NCBI RefSeq assembly: GCF_001889605.1
Contig: NZ_CP018171.1
Span: 2,688,501 to 2,752,500 of the forward strand
Reading direction: 5' to 3'
Source: Aquibium oceanicum
Lineage (GTDB): Bacteria > Pseudomonadota > Alphaproteobacteria > Rhizobiales > Rhizobiaceae
Length of the DNA: 64,000 nt
Shown here: one piece after another, positions 46,882 to 55,387 of the stretch
Position numbering within the stretch: the first letter of the stretch is position 1
Layout: every line of letters begins with the position of its first letter
Program-made: the position numbers and the translations under genes
Notes under the pieces: generated by a model
What the model saw: the letters and a program-made list of their open reading frames with translations, nothing else
The model's database searches: none
What the model was told of the DNA's origin: nothing

Positions 46882-49380
46882 ATGAACCATTCCGATCACA
46901 GCCATCATACGGACGCAGCATGCTGCTCGGGGCAGGGCGCCTCGGCTCCGGCGCTGCTGCGCGACCCGGTCTGCGGCATGACGGTCGATCCGGCGAAGAA
47001 CAAGCCGACCGCGTCGCTCGACGGGCACGACTATCACTTCTGTTCCGAAGGTTGCCGCACCAAGTTCCTGGCCGCGCCGCAGGATTTCATGACCGCAACC
47101 GATCCGGTCTGCGGCATGAGCGTCACCCGTGCCGACGCCAGGCACTTCGCTCGCCACGAGGGGCGGGGGTTCTACTTCTGCTCCGCCCGCTGCAAGGAGA
47201 AGTTCGAGGCGGAGCCCGAAAAATACCTGGCCGGCGTGCCCGCGCCCGAACCCATGCCGGAGGGCACGAAGTACACCTGCCCGATGCATCCCGAGGTGAT
47301 CAGCGACAAGCCGGCCGCATGCCCGAAATGCGGAATGGCGCTGGAGCCGATGGGCATCCCGACCGGCGACGAGGGGCCGAACCCGGAACTGGTGGATTTC
47401 ACCCGACGCTTCTGGATCAGTGCCGCGCTTTCCATCCCGCTTCTTCTCATCAGCATGGGGCCGATGGTCGGGCTGCCCTTCCGCGGCTGGATTGGGGAGC
47501 CCGCGGCGACCTGGATCGAGCTGCTGCTCGCGGCACCCGTGGTGCTGTGGGCGGCGATCCCCTTCTTCCACCGCGGCTGGCAGTCGATCGTCAACCGTAG
47601 CCCCAACATGTGGACACTGATCGCCATCGGCGTCGGTACTGCCTTCGTCTACAGCGTCGTCGCAACGCTGGCGCCCGGCATCTTCCCCCACCAGTTCCGC
47701 GGCCATGGCGGGGCGGTGCCGGTCTATTTCGAGGCCTCGGCGGTGATCGTGGCGCTGGTGTTCCTCGGACAGGTGCTCGAACTGCGCGCCCGCGAGCGCA
47801 CCGGCTCCGCGATTCGCGCCCTGCTCGATCTCGCGCCGAAGACGGCGCGGCGGCTTTCGAAGGACGGGTCGGAGGACGACGTGCCGCTCGATCAGGTGCG
47901 GATCGGCGATCGGCTGCGCGTGCGACCGGGCGACGGCGTGCCGGTCGACGGGACCGTGCTCGAGGGCCGCTCCTCGGTGGACGAATCCATGATAACCGGC
48001 GAGCCGGTCCCGGTCGAGAAGACGCAAGGCGAGGCCGTGACAGGCGGCACGCTGAACAAGACTGGTTCCTTCATCATGCGGGCCGATCGGGTCGGCTCCG
48101 ACACCGTCCTGTCGCAGATCGTGGGCATGGTCGCCAAGGCGCAACGCTCGCGCGCCCCGATCCAAGGCATGGCCGATCGGGTCGCGGCCTTCTTCGTGCC
48201 GGCCGTGGTGCTCGTGGCTGTAATCGCCTTCGTCGCATGGTCGCTGCTCGGGCCTCAACCGGCCATGGCCTACGCCATCGTGTCAGCGGTCTCGGTGCTC
48301 ATCATCGCCTGTCCCTGCGCGCTGGGGCTCGCCACTCCGATGTCGATCATGACCGCGACCGGGCGCGGCGCGCAGGCCGGCGTTTTGATCAAGGACGCCG
48401 AAGCGCTGGAGCGGTTCGCCAGGGTCGACACGCTCATCGTCGACAAGACCGGTACGCTGACCGAGGGCCGGCCAAGCCTGACGGACGTCGTCGCGGTGGA
48501 CGGGTTCTCGGAAGGAGAAATCTTGTCGCTCGCCGCAAGCCTGGAGCGCGGATCGGAACATCCGCTGGCCGAGGCGATCGTGGAGGGCGCACGCGAACGC
48601 GGCGCGGACCTTTCCGATGCAAGCGCCTTCGATGCGGTCACCGGCAAGGGCGTCTCGGGAACGGTCTCCGGCCGTCAGGTCGCCTTGGGCAATCGGGCGA
48701 TGATGGACGACATCGGCGCCGAAGCCTCCGCGCTCGACGACCGGGCGGACGCCCTGCGAGCCGAGGGCAAGACGGCGATGTTCGTCGCGGTCGACGGCCG
48801 TATGGCGGGCATCGTGGCGGTGGCCGACCCGATCAAGGAGACGACAGCGGACGCCATCCGCGCGCTGCACGAAAGCGGCCTCAAGATCATCATGGCGACC
48901 GGCGACAACGAGCGCACCGCGCGCGCGGTTGCCGAAAAGCTCGGCATCGACGAGGTTCGCGCCGGCATGCTGCCGGAAGGCAAACAGAAGCTGATCGAGG
49001 ATCTTCGCGCCAAGGGCGCAAGCGTCGCCATGGCCGGCGACGGGGTCAACGACGCCCCCGCGCTCGCCGCGGCCGACGTCGGCATCGCGATGGGCACGGG
49101 TGCAGACGTGGCCATGGAGAGCGCCGGCATCACCCTGGTGAAGGGCGACCTGAACGGCATCGTGCGGGCGCGCACACTGGCGCAGGCGACGATCCGCAAC
49201 ATCAAGGAGAACCTGTTTTTCGCCTTCGTCTACAACGCCGTCGGGGTCCCGGTCGCGGCGGGTATCTTGTATCCGGTGTTCGGCCTGCTGCTCTCGCCGA
49301 TGATCGCGGCGGCGGCGATGAGCCTGTCGTCGGTGTCGGTGATCGGCAACGCGCTTCGTCTGCGCACGCTCAGGCTCTGA
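46882..49380 (+). CDS. copA: Copper-exporting P1B-type ATPase with YHS domains
   Basis: 832-aa heavy-metal ATPase. Instead of the common HMA domain, the N-terminus has a His/Cys stretch, two YHS-like domains (DPVCGMTVD at ~30 and DPVCGMSVT at ~74) and a YTCPMHPEV-type metal-binding domain (~130-155). The membrane ion site is C477-P-C479, the phosphorylated Asp is D521 in DKTGTLTEG, the actuator TGE is in MITGEPVP, and [10 protein letters not shown] is the hinge. This fits copper(I) export from the cytoplasm. It is followed 19 nt later by cueR. Confidence 0.94.
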   Translation: MNHSDHSHHTDAACCSGQGASAPALLRDPVCGMTVDPAKNKPTASLDGHDYHFCSEGCRTKFLAAPQDFMTATDPVCGMSVTRADARHFARHEGRGFYFCSARCKEKFEAEPEKYLAGVPAPEPMPEGTKYTCPMHPEVISDKPAACPKCGMALEPMGIPTGDEGPNPELVDFTRRFWISAALSIPLLLISMGPMVGLPFRGWIGEPAATWIELLLAAPVVLWAAIPFFHRGWQSIVNRSPNMWTLIAIGVGTAFVYSVVATLAPGIFPHQFRGHGGAVPVYFEASAVIVALVFLGQVLELRARERTGSAIRALLDLAPKTARRLSKDGSEDDVPLDQVRIGDRLRVRPGDGVPVDGTVLEGRSSVDESMITGEPVPVEKTQGEAVTGGTLNKTGSFIMRADRVGSDTVLSQIVGMVAKAQRSRAPIQGMADRVAAFFVPAVVLVAVIAFVAWSLLGPQPAMAYAIVSAVSVLIIACPCALGLATPMSIMTATGRGAQAGVLIKDAEALERFARVDTLIVDKTGTLTEGRPSLTDVVAVDGFSEGEILSLAASLERGSEHPLAEAIVEGARERGADLSDASAFDAVTGKGVSGTVSGRQVALGNRAMMDDIGAEASALDDRADALRAEGKTAMFVAVDGRMAGIVAVADPIKETTADAIRALHESGLKIIMATGDNERTARAVAEKLGIDEVRAGMLPEGKQKLIEDLRAKGASVAMAGDGVNDAPALAAADVGIAMGTGADVAMESAGITLVKGDLNGIVRARTLAQATIRNIKENLFFAFVYNAVGVPVAAGILYPVFGLLLSPMIAAAAMSLSSVSVIGNALRLRTLRL

Positions 49381-49399
49381 GGCGGGGAGGGATGGCACG

Positions 49400-49822
49400 A
49401 TGAATATCGGAACCGCGGCGGAACGCTCGGGACTGCCGGCCAAGACGATCCGCTATTACGAGGAGATCGGGCTCATCAAGCCCGAACGCCACGAGAACGG
49501 CTACCGCGACTATTCGGCGGCGGACCTGCACCGGTTGCGCTTCCTGCAGCGCTCGCGCGGGCTCGGCTTTTCGGTGGGCGAGTGCCGCCAGCTCCTTTCG
49601 CTTTACAACGACCAGGAGCGTGAGAGTGCGGACGTGAAGGCGATCGCCACCGCCAAGCTCGGCGAGATCGACCGCAAGATCGCGGAACTGGAAGGCCTGC
49701 GCGAGATGCTGCGCCACCTCGTCGCCAACTGCCACGGCGACGAGCGCCCGGACTGCCCGATCATCGATGGGCTGGCCGGCGAGGAGACGCCGAGAGCCCA
49801 TGGGGAAGGCTGTCACGGCTGA
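49400..49822 (+). CDS. cueR: Copper-responsive MerR family regulator CueR
   Basis: 140-aa activator. N-terminal winged helix (IGTAAERSGLPAKTIRYYEEIGLIKP), long dimerisation helix, and the copper(I) loop C111-HGDERPD-C119-P, equal in spacing to the C112/C120 pair of E. coli CueR. The C-terminus ends in a Cys/His tail (GEGCHG). Expected to act at the palindromic promoter upstream of copA; its own gene is cotranscribed, giving positive feedback. Confidence 0.93.
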   Translation: MNIGTAAERSGLPAKTIRYYEEIGLIKPERHENGYRDYSAADLHRLRFLQRSRGLGFSVGECRQLLSLYNDQERESADVKAIATAKLGEIDRKIAELEGLREMLRHLVANCHGDERPDCPIIDGLAGEETPRAHGEGCHG

Positions 49823-49942
49823 AGCGAAGGCTGGGCCGCACCGCGCGGCTCATCAACGGGACTGTCCCGGTGGCTCAACGGAATTGATGTGACAGGTCAA
49901 TGCGGCTGACCTATGTAGCCGGTCTTTCGCCGGAGCAGCCTC

Positions 49943-50701
49943 TTGTCCGCCTTGACCTCGAACCGCACCTTCGCCTCCGAATTCTGGAGCGGAGTGCGCC
50001 TCGGCGTCCCGGTTTTTGTGGCGTCGGCCCCGTTCGCGGTGCTGTTCGGCGCCATCGCGGTGAAGAACGGTTTCACCATCGCTGAGACGGTGCTGATGAG
50101 CGCCACGATCTACGGCGGTGCGAGCCAGATGGTCGGTATCGAACTCTTCGGCCAGCACACCGCGCCGTGGCTCATCGTTTTCGCGATCTTCGCCGTGAAT
50201 TTCCGTCACACCCTCTACTCGGCAGCCGTCGGACGTCGCATCCGCCATTGGTCGGCGGCACAGAAGATTTTGGGATTTTTCTTTCTGGTCGATCCGCAAT
50301 ATGCCGAGACCGAGCGCAGGGCCGAGAGCGGACGGGAGATCACCTTCGTCTGGTACATGGGAATGGTGGCCGCGATCTATCCGTTCTGGATCGTCGGTAC
50401 CTGGCTTGGCGCGGCTTTCGGTTCACTCATTCCCGACACCCACGAGCTCGGGCTCGATTTTCTCCTTCCGATTTACTTCCTGGGGCTGGTGATCGGCTTC
50501 CGCAAGCGACCATTCTGGCTGCCGATCGTCATAACCGCGGCCGTGGTGTCGGTGATCGCCCACAAGCTGGTCGGGTCGCCATGGCACATTTCGATCGGCG
50601 CGCTGGCCGGCGTCGCGCTGGCCGCGAGCATGCCCGTCAATCCCGAGGCACGCGCCGCCTATGACGAACCGCCTGCCGACGACGCGGGAGAGAGCGTATG
50701 A
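49943..50701 (+). CDS. azlC: AzlC family branched-chain amino acid export protein
   Basis: 252-aa polytopic membrane protein of the AzlC family. GVRLGVPVFVASAPFAVLFGAIAVKNGF and the TIYGGASQMVGIELFGQ block are diagnostic. With AzlD it forms the two-component exporter (YgaZ/YgaH in E. coli) for branched-chain amino acids or related compounds. A TTG at 49943 with GGAG seven bases upstream is the only suitable start. Overlaps azlD by 4 nt. Confidence 0.9.
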   Translation: MSALTSNRTFASEFWSGVRLGVPVFVASAPFAVLFGAIAVKNGFTIAETVLMSATIYGGASQMVGIELFGQHTAPWLIVFAIFAVNFRHTLYSAAVGRRIRHWSAAQKILGFFFLVDPQYAETERRAESGREITFVWYMGMVAAIYPFWIVGTWLGAAFGSLIPDTHELGLDFLLPIYFLGLVIGFRKRPFWLPIVITAAVVSVIAHKLVGSPWHISIGALAGVALAASMPVNPEARAAYDEPPADDAGESV

Positions 50702-50994
50702 GCGAGATCGCCTGGATCGTGCTCGCCAGCGCGGCGATGACCTACCTGACGCGCTGCGGCGGGCATCTGGTGCTGTCGCGCTTTGCGCGCATCCATCCGC
50801 GCGTCGAGGCCGCCCTGAACGCCGTGCCGGCAGCGGTCTTGACCACACTGGTCGCACCGGCGGCCATGAACGCAGGGCTACCGGAGGCGGCAGCCCTCGT
50901 CGCGGCGGGTCTGATCGGATTGCGCGGCGGAATATTGTCGGTATTCCTCGGCGGCGCGGCCGTGCTGATCGCCGGGCGTCATTTCTTCGGATAG
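50698..50994 (+). CDS. azlD: AzlD domain-containing small membrane protein
   Basis: 98-aa protein with three to four hydrophobic segments and the family block TYLTRCGGHLVLSRFARIHPRVEAALNAVPAAVLTTLVAP. Partner of AzlC; coupled by an ATGA overlap. Ends 10 nt before the convergent CitE-like gene. Confidence 0.9.
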   Translation: MSEIAWIVLASAAMTYLTRCGGHLVLSRFARIHPRVEAALNAVPAAVLTTLVAPAAMNAGLPEAAALVAAGLIGLRGGILSVFLGGAAVLIAGRHFFG

Positions 50995-51004
50995 CGGGCG
51001 ACGC

Positions 51005-51871
51005 TTACGCCTGCGCCCGCGCCAGCAGGCGCTCGGCGCGCCTGAGATGCGGGCGGTCGTACATCTTGCCGCCGATCCCCACCACGCCGACGTCGCCGGC
51101 ACCCGCGAAGGCGGCGACGATCGCCTCGGCTTCCCCGATCGCTTCGGCCGATGGCGTGAATGCCTCATTGATCACCGGAACCTGCGCGGGATGGATCGCG
51201 AGCTTGCCGGAAAACCCGTCGCGCTCGGCCTCCAGGCACTCGGTGCGCAGCCCCTCCATGTCGCGGAAGTCGGTGAAAACGGTGTCGATGGCGAGCGTCT
51301 GCGCCTTCGCTGCGGCGAGGATCGTCATGGCGCGGGCAAGCCGGAACACCTCGGTGAAGCGTCCGTTCGCGTCGCGAGCGGTGCGGGCGCCGACATCTGC
51401 GGAAAGGTCTTCCGCGCCCCACGTCACGCCGACAAGGCGCGGCAGGGAGGCGTCGTAGGTGCCTGCGGCGAGCAGGCCGGCGGCCGTCTCGGTGATCAGC
51501 GGAATGATGCGAATCACGCCGTCGTCCAGTCCTGCCTCTGCCTCGTGCACGCGCAGTTTCACCGACAGGCGGGTCACGTCGTGCCCGCTCGCGGATTTGG
51601 GCAGCATGATGCCGTCGGGCCGAGCGGCGATGACCGCCGCGAGGTCGTCGTCGGTCAGGCCAGTGGTGAAATCGTTGACGCGCACGTAGAGGGCAGGGCC
51701 GGTATCGCGGGTGCGGGCGGAGAGGAAACCTGCCGCCACCTTGCGGGCAGCTTCCTTGCTGGCGGGCGCGACGGAGTCCTCGAGGTCCACGATGAGCGCG
51801 TCGGCGCCCGACTGGAGAGACTTTTCGAGCTTCCTTTCGGAATCGCCGGGGACGAAGAGCATGGAGCGCAT
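51005..51871 (-). CDS. CoA ester lyase, CitE/HpcH family
   Basis: 288-aa TIM-barrel enzyme: RSMLFVPGDSERKLEKSLQSGADALIVDLEDSVAP is the N-terminal signature, the metal-binding acidic residues are in DLEDSV and GAEDLSAD, and KLAIHPAQVPVINEAFTP is the C-terminal block. Members cleave citryl-, malyl- or beta-methylmalyl-CoA to acetyl/propionyl-CoA plus an oxoacid. It lacks citrate lyase partners, so a stand-alone malyl-CoA-type lyase is more likely. Lies 4 nt after the MaoC gene and likely acts on a hydroxyacyl-CoA from it. Confidence 0.88.
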   Translation of the reverse strand: MRSMLFVPGDSERKLEKSLQSGADALIVDLEDSVAPASKEAARKVAAGFLSARTRDTGPALYVRVNDFTTGLTDDDLAAVIAARPDGIMLPKSASGHDVTRLSVKLRVHEAEAGLDDGVIRIIPLITETAAGLLAAGTYDASLPRLVGVTWGAEDLSADVGARTARDANGRFTEVFRLARAMTILAAAKAQTLAIDTVFTDFRDMEGLRTECLEAERDGFSGKLAIHPAQVPVINEAFTPSAEAIGEAEAIVAAFAGAGDVGVVGIGGKMYDRPHLRRAERLLARAQA

Positions 51872-51875
51872 CGGA

Positions 51876-52328
51876 TCAGGCCTTCCGCTTGAGCATCATG
51901 GCTTGCCGCACGCAGCGTGCGACGAGCACGTCGTTCTGGTTGTAGGCGCGGTGCTCGAACTCGACGATGCCGCGATCCGGCTTCGATTTCGATTCACGCA
52001 CCGACAGCACCTCGGTCTCCACGCGCACCGTGTCGCCGTGGAAGAGCGGATGCGGGAAGACGGTCTCCGTCATGCCGAGATTGCCGATCGTCGTGCCGAG
52101 GGTCGTATCGTGCACGGAAATGCCGATCATCAGGCCGAGCGTGAACAGCGAATTGACCAGCGGCTTGCCCCATTCGCTCCTGGCGGCGAAATCGAAATCG
52201 ATGTGCAGCGGCTGCGGATTGAGGGTCATGACGGAGAAGAACATGTTGTCGCTCTCCGTCACGGACTTGGTGAGGGAATGCCTGATGACGGCACCCGGCT
52301 CGAACTCTTCGAAATAAAGCCCCGGCAT
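51876..52328 (-). CDS. MaoC-like hotdog dehydratase
   Basis: 150-aa single hotdog domain with the MaoC pattern (YFEEFEPGAVIRHSLTKSVTESDNMFFS, LNPQPLHIDFDFAARSEWGKPLVNSLFTLGL) including the catalytic Asp/His region. Would hydrate an enoyl-CoA. It is half the size of mesaconyl-CoA hydratase, so it is not that enzyme unless it acts as a dimer. GGGGGTGAC precedes the ATG. Operon with the lyase. Confidence 0.85.
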   Translation of the reverse strand: MPGLYFEEFEPGAVIRHSLTKSVTESDNMFFSVMTLNPQPLHIDFDFAARSEWGKPLVNSLFTLGLMIGISVHDTTLGTTIGNLGMTETVFPHPLFHGDTVRVETEVLSVRESKSKPDRGIVEFEHRAYNQNDVLVARCVRQAMMLKRKA

Positions 52329-52467
52329 GTCACCCCCGCCTCGTTGCAGGGGGCTTGATAGTCGCGGCGGCGGCGTCCTGCAACATCGCGGGTGCGGATG
52401 CCGGTTAACGGACATGGTGAACCGTTCGTAAACCTATTGCCGCTAACGTCCCCCTCACACGGGGTGC

Positions 52468-53619
52468 ATGCGTAACATGATCATCGAACATTTCATCAAA
52501 TGGATCGAGACGGCGCGCGTCGCGGAGCGTGCCGCCGCTGCCAACGCGCTGGCGCGGGCCTACATCGTTTCCGACCTCGACTTCGAGGACCGCTGCGCGG
52601 CCGAGGCCGCCCTGACGCTGCTTCTCGACGATCCCTCTCCCAAGGTTCGGCTGGCGATGGCGGAGCCGCTCTCGCTCAGCCTGCGTGCGCCCCAGCAGAT
52701 CATTACCGCGCTCGCCGGCGACCAGCCGGAGGTGGCCGCGCCCGTGCTCGCCCTCTCGCCCGTGCTGACCGACAACGACCTGATCGATTTCGCCGCGGGC
52801 GGAAGCGAGGCGGCGCAGACATTGATCGCGTCGCGGGCGCAGGTCTCCATGTCTCTCTCCGCCGCGATCGCCGAGGTGGCGGCCGCGCCGGCCTGCGTCG
52901 CGCTCATGAAGAACTCCGGCGCCGAGATCGCCTCCATCAGCTTTCGCCGCATGGCCGAACGGCTCGGCCACGACGCGGGACTGCGCGAGGCGCTGATCTC
53001 CGACCGGCGCCTGCCGTCGGACATCCGCCACATGCTCCTGTTCAAGCTCGGTGAGGCGCTGCGGGAATCGCCGCTGGTCAGGGCGCTGATGACGTCGGCC
53101 CGGGCGGAACGCATGATGCGCGAAGCCTGCGTGCGCGCCTCTCTGACGCTGATCGAGCGCACCGCGCAGGACGAGCACGCCGCGCTGGTCGAGCATCTGC
53201 GCATGCGCGGCGAACTGACCACCGCCTTCCTGGTGCGCGTCGTCGCTTATGGCCGGATAGATTTCTTCGGCGCCGCGCTCGTATCGCTCGCCGGGCAGCA
53301 GCAGGGGCGCGTGCGCGCGCTGCTCTCGGGCGGGCGCGACGTCGCGCTGTCCTCGCTGTTTCGTGCCGCGCGGCTGCCGCTCGTCTCGCACGGCGTGATC
53401 CTGCGCGCGCTCAAGGTCTGGCGCGAGGTGGCCAACGGCAAACGGATCGCCGGACCGCAGGAGGTGAGTTTCCTGATGCTGCGGGTGCTGGAAGAAGCGG
53501 TCTCGTCCGGTGCCGTCACCGACGAGAAGGGCGCGCTTGCGGGGCTGCTCAAGTCCATTCACCTGGAAGCCCTGCGCGAGAACGCACGCGGACATGCCCT
53601 CGCCATCGCCGCGGCCTGA
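52468..53619 (+). CDS. DUF2336 domain-containing protein
   Basis: 383-aa all-helical cytosolic protein of the DUF2336 family. The conserved N-terminal LARAYIVSDLDFEDRCAAEAALTLLLDDPSPKVRLAMAEPL and the HEAT-like helical repeats through residue ~250 are recognisable. Members are common in alphaproteobacteria with no assigned biochemical function. Convergent with the small membrane protein gene downstream. Confidence 0.8.
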   Translation: MRNMIIEHFIKWIETARVAERAAAANALARAYIVSDLDFEDRCAAEAALTLLLDDPSPKVRLAMAEPLSLSLRAPQQIITALAGDQPEVAAPVLALSPVLTDNDLIDFAAGGSEAAQTLIASRAQVSMSLSAAIAEVAAAPACVALMKNSGAEIASISFRRMAERLGHDAGLREALISDRRLPSDIRHMLLFKLGEALRESPLVRALMTSARAERMMREACVRASLTLIERTAQDEHAALVEHLRMRGELTTAFLVRVVAYGRIDFFGAALVSLAGQQQGRVRALLSGGRDVALSSLFRAARLPLVSHGVILRALKVWREVANGKRIAGPQEVSFLMLRVLEEAVSSGAVTDEKGALAGLLKSIHLEALRENARGHALAIAAA

Positions 53620-53658
53620 GGCGTGCGGAGCGTAAATCGCGTCCTGGCGGAAAGGTAA

Positions 53659-53680
53659 CCCGGCCCCGTGAGAGGCCGGG
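53659..53680. terminator. Hairpin between convergent genes
   Basis: CCCGGCC and GGCCGGG form a 7-bp stem around an 8-nt loop between the DUF2336 stop and the GlsB-like stop. The minus-strand side is followed by TTACCTTTCC, a weak T-rich run. Probable bidirectional terminator. Confidence 0.5.
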
Positions 53681-53686
53681 CAGATG

Positions 53687-53953
53687 TTATGCTCGTTTGA
53701 CGAGCGACACGATAAGTAGAACGATGATGGCGCCGATCGCCGCGTTGATGATCGCCGCGATGATGCCGCCGCCGATGACGATGCCGATGGCCGGCAGGAT
53801 CCAGCCGGCGACGATGGCGCCGATGATGCCGAGCACGACGTTGCCCATCAGGCCCATGCCGCCCCCGCGGACGATCATCCCGGCTAACCAGCCTGCGATG
53901 CCGCCGACGATGATCCAGATGATGATCGAGACGATGATGTTTTCAGCTTCCAT
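53687..53953 (-). CDS. GlsB/YeaQ/YmgE family small membrane protein
   Basis: 88-aa protein made almost wholly of three Gly/Ile-rich membrane helices; GGIAGWLAGMIVRGGGMGLMGNVVLGIIGAIVAGW is the transglycosylase-associated (YeaQ) family signature. These proteins are often stress-induced, with unknown mechanism. GGAGGGAA precedes the ATG at 53953; the longer frame upstream has no homology. Confidence 0.88.
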   Translation of the reverse strand: MEAENIIVSIIIWIIVGGIAGWLAGMIVRGGGMGLMGNVVLGIIGAIVAGWILPAIGIVIGGGIIAAIINAAIGAIIVLLIVSLVKRA

Positions 53954-54165
53954 GATTTCCCTCCCAACCGCCTGACTGGCGGGTCCCGTGATCATAACAT
54001 GTCCGGCATCGCCGGGGCAGGGGTGGGATCGCGCAGGCGGCAACACCGGATAGGGCCTCCAATCAAGGAGACCGTGCGGCGGCAGCGCGGTATCACGCAC
54101 GCTTGATTCGAAACGTCGGGAACCGCCGCTAACTGTTGGATACGCATGCAAACCTGGAGGGACCG

Positions 54166-55041
54166 ATGCCGGAGCCTAAGATCACGCAGCAGATGATCGA
54201 CGCCTATGACGAGTACACCCACCTGACGCTCGACCGGCGCGGCTTCATGGAAAAGCTGACGCGGCTTGCCGGGTCGGGTGCCGCGGCAGCGGCGATCGCC
54301 CCGATGCTCGCCGCCAACCCGGCGCGCGCTGCGGTGGTGCCGGAGACGGACGAGCGCATCACGACGGAAATGATCACCTATCCGGGCGCGGACGGAGAGA
54401 TGACTGGATACCTCGCCCAGCCGGCGGGCCAGAGCGGACAGTTGCCCACGGTCATCGTCATCCACGAGAACCGCGGTCTGAACGCACATATTCAGGACAT
54501 CGCGCGGCGTCTCGCGGTCGAAGGCTTTATCGCACTCGCACCGGACTATCTGTCACCGCTTGGCGGCACGCCGGACGACGAGGACGAAGCACGCGGGATG
54601 ATCGGCCAGCTCGACGCGGCCGGCGTCGCCGACAACGGGATCGCCACGATCGCCTACCTGCAAGCGCACGAGCGCTCGAACGGCAATGTCGGTGCGGTCG
54701 GCTTCTGCTGGGGCGGCGGCGCCGTCAACAATCTCGCCGTCAAGGCCTCGTCGCTCGACGCAGCGGTTGCCTATTACGGCCGGCAGCCCGATCCGTCCGA
54801 GGTGTCGCGGATATCGGCGCCGCTTCTCCTCCACTACGCCGGCGAGGACACCCGCATCAACGCCGGGATCGAGGCTTATCGGCAGGCGCTGGAAGCGGCG
54901 GACAAGGATTTCACCATCCACGTCTACGAGGGCGTCCAGCATGCCTTCAACAACGACACCTCCGCGGCGCGCTACGACGAGCAGGCCGCCGAATTGGCGT
55001 GGGACCGGACGGTTGCGTTTCTGAAGGAAGAACTCGGGTAG
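54166..55041 (+). CDS. Tat-exported dienelactone hydrolase family protein
   Basis: 291-aa alpha/beta hydrolase. Residues ~20-55 hold a twin-arginine signal (DRRGFMEKL then an Ala-rich core ending ANPARA), so it is probably exported folded by the TatABC encoded in this window. The catalytic triad is Cys in GFCWGGG, Asp in AGEDTRI and His in EGVQHAF, the order of dienelactone hydrolases. The substrate is not necessarily a dienelactone. CTGGAGGG precedes the ATG at 54166. A 14-nt palindrome GCCGGCGCGCCGGC follows the stop (55042-55055). Confidence 0.88.
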   Translation: MPEPKITQQMIDAYDEYTHLTLDRRGFMEKLTRLAGSGAAAAAIAPMLAANPARAAVVPETDERITTEMITYPGADGEMTGYLAQPAGQSGQLPTVIVIHENRGLNAHIQDIARRLAVEGFIALAPDYLSPLGGTPDDEDEARGMIGQLDAAGVADNGIATIAYLQAHERSNGNVGAVGFCWGGGAVNNLAVKASSLDAAVAYYGRQPDPSEVSRISAPLLLHYAGEDTRINAGIEAYRQALEAADKDFTIHVYEGVQHAFNNDTSAARYDEQAAELAWDRTVAFLKEELG

Positions 55042-55055
55042 GCCGGCGCGCCGGC

Positions 55056-55256
55056 TTACCTTTCGCTATCCTGCCGCTTTGACTGTGCCTTACGCAGGAT
55101 CTTGCGCCACTGCAGCAGGTCGATGGGGATTGGGGAGCCGCTGGTGTCGGCCGAGTGGATCTCGTATTCAACGTCCTTGATGGCGCGCCAGAAGTCATAG
55201 TCGGTGACGAGCGGATCGTTTGCCAGCCTGTCCGAAATCCGGTTCACGTCGGTCAT
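55056..55256 (-). CDS. Small hypothetical protein (66 aa)
   Basis: A short acidic/basic protein with a Trp pair (YDFWRAIKDVEYEI, DLLQWRKILRKAQSK), no signal or membrane helix. A good ribosome site (GGAGGTG about 8 nt before the ATG) and codon use like real genes nearby suggest it is translated. I do not recognise a family. It lies between the convergent hydrolase and the ClC gene. Confidence 0.55.
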   Translation of the reverse strand: MTDVNRISDRLANDPLVTDYDFWRAIKDVEYEIHSADTSGSPIPIDLLQWRKILRKAQSKRQDSER

Positions 55257-55387
55257 CGCCTAGCACCTCCGGACTGATGGGTGCCCTCCGCCAGCCGCCC
55301 AGGATTGTCCCGAAGTCCATCGCCGGCCACAACAACACCACGCAAACGATCCACCGTCCTCGCCGGTCAGGGTTAACGCCGCCGGTG

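Noticed and set aside
46768-48258. Minus-strand 496-codon frame opposite copA
   Set aside because: Antisense to a conserved copper ATPase; His/Arg/Asp-rich nonsense composition.
51876-52328. Mesaconyl-CoA hydratase (ethylmalonyl-CoA pathway) for the MaoC/CitE pair
   Set aside because: The hydratase of that pathway is a double-hotdog protein about twice this length, and no ccr, ecm or mcd genes are nearby.
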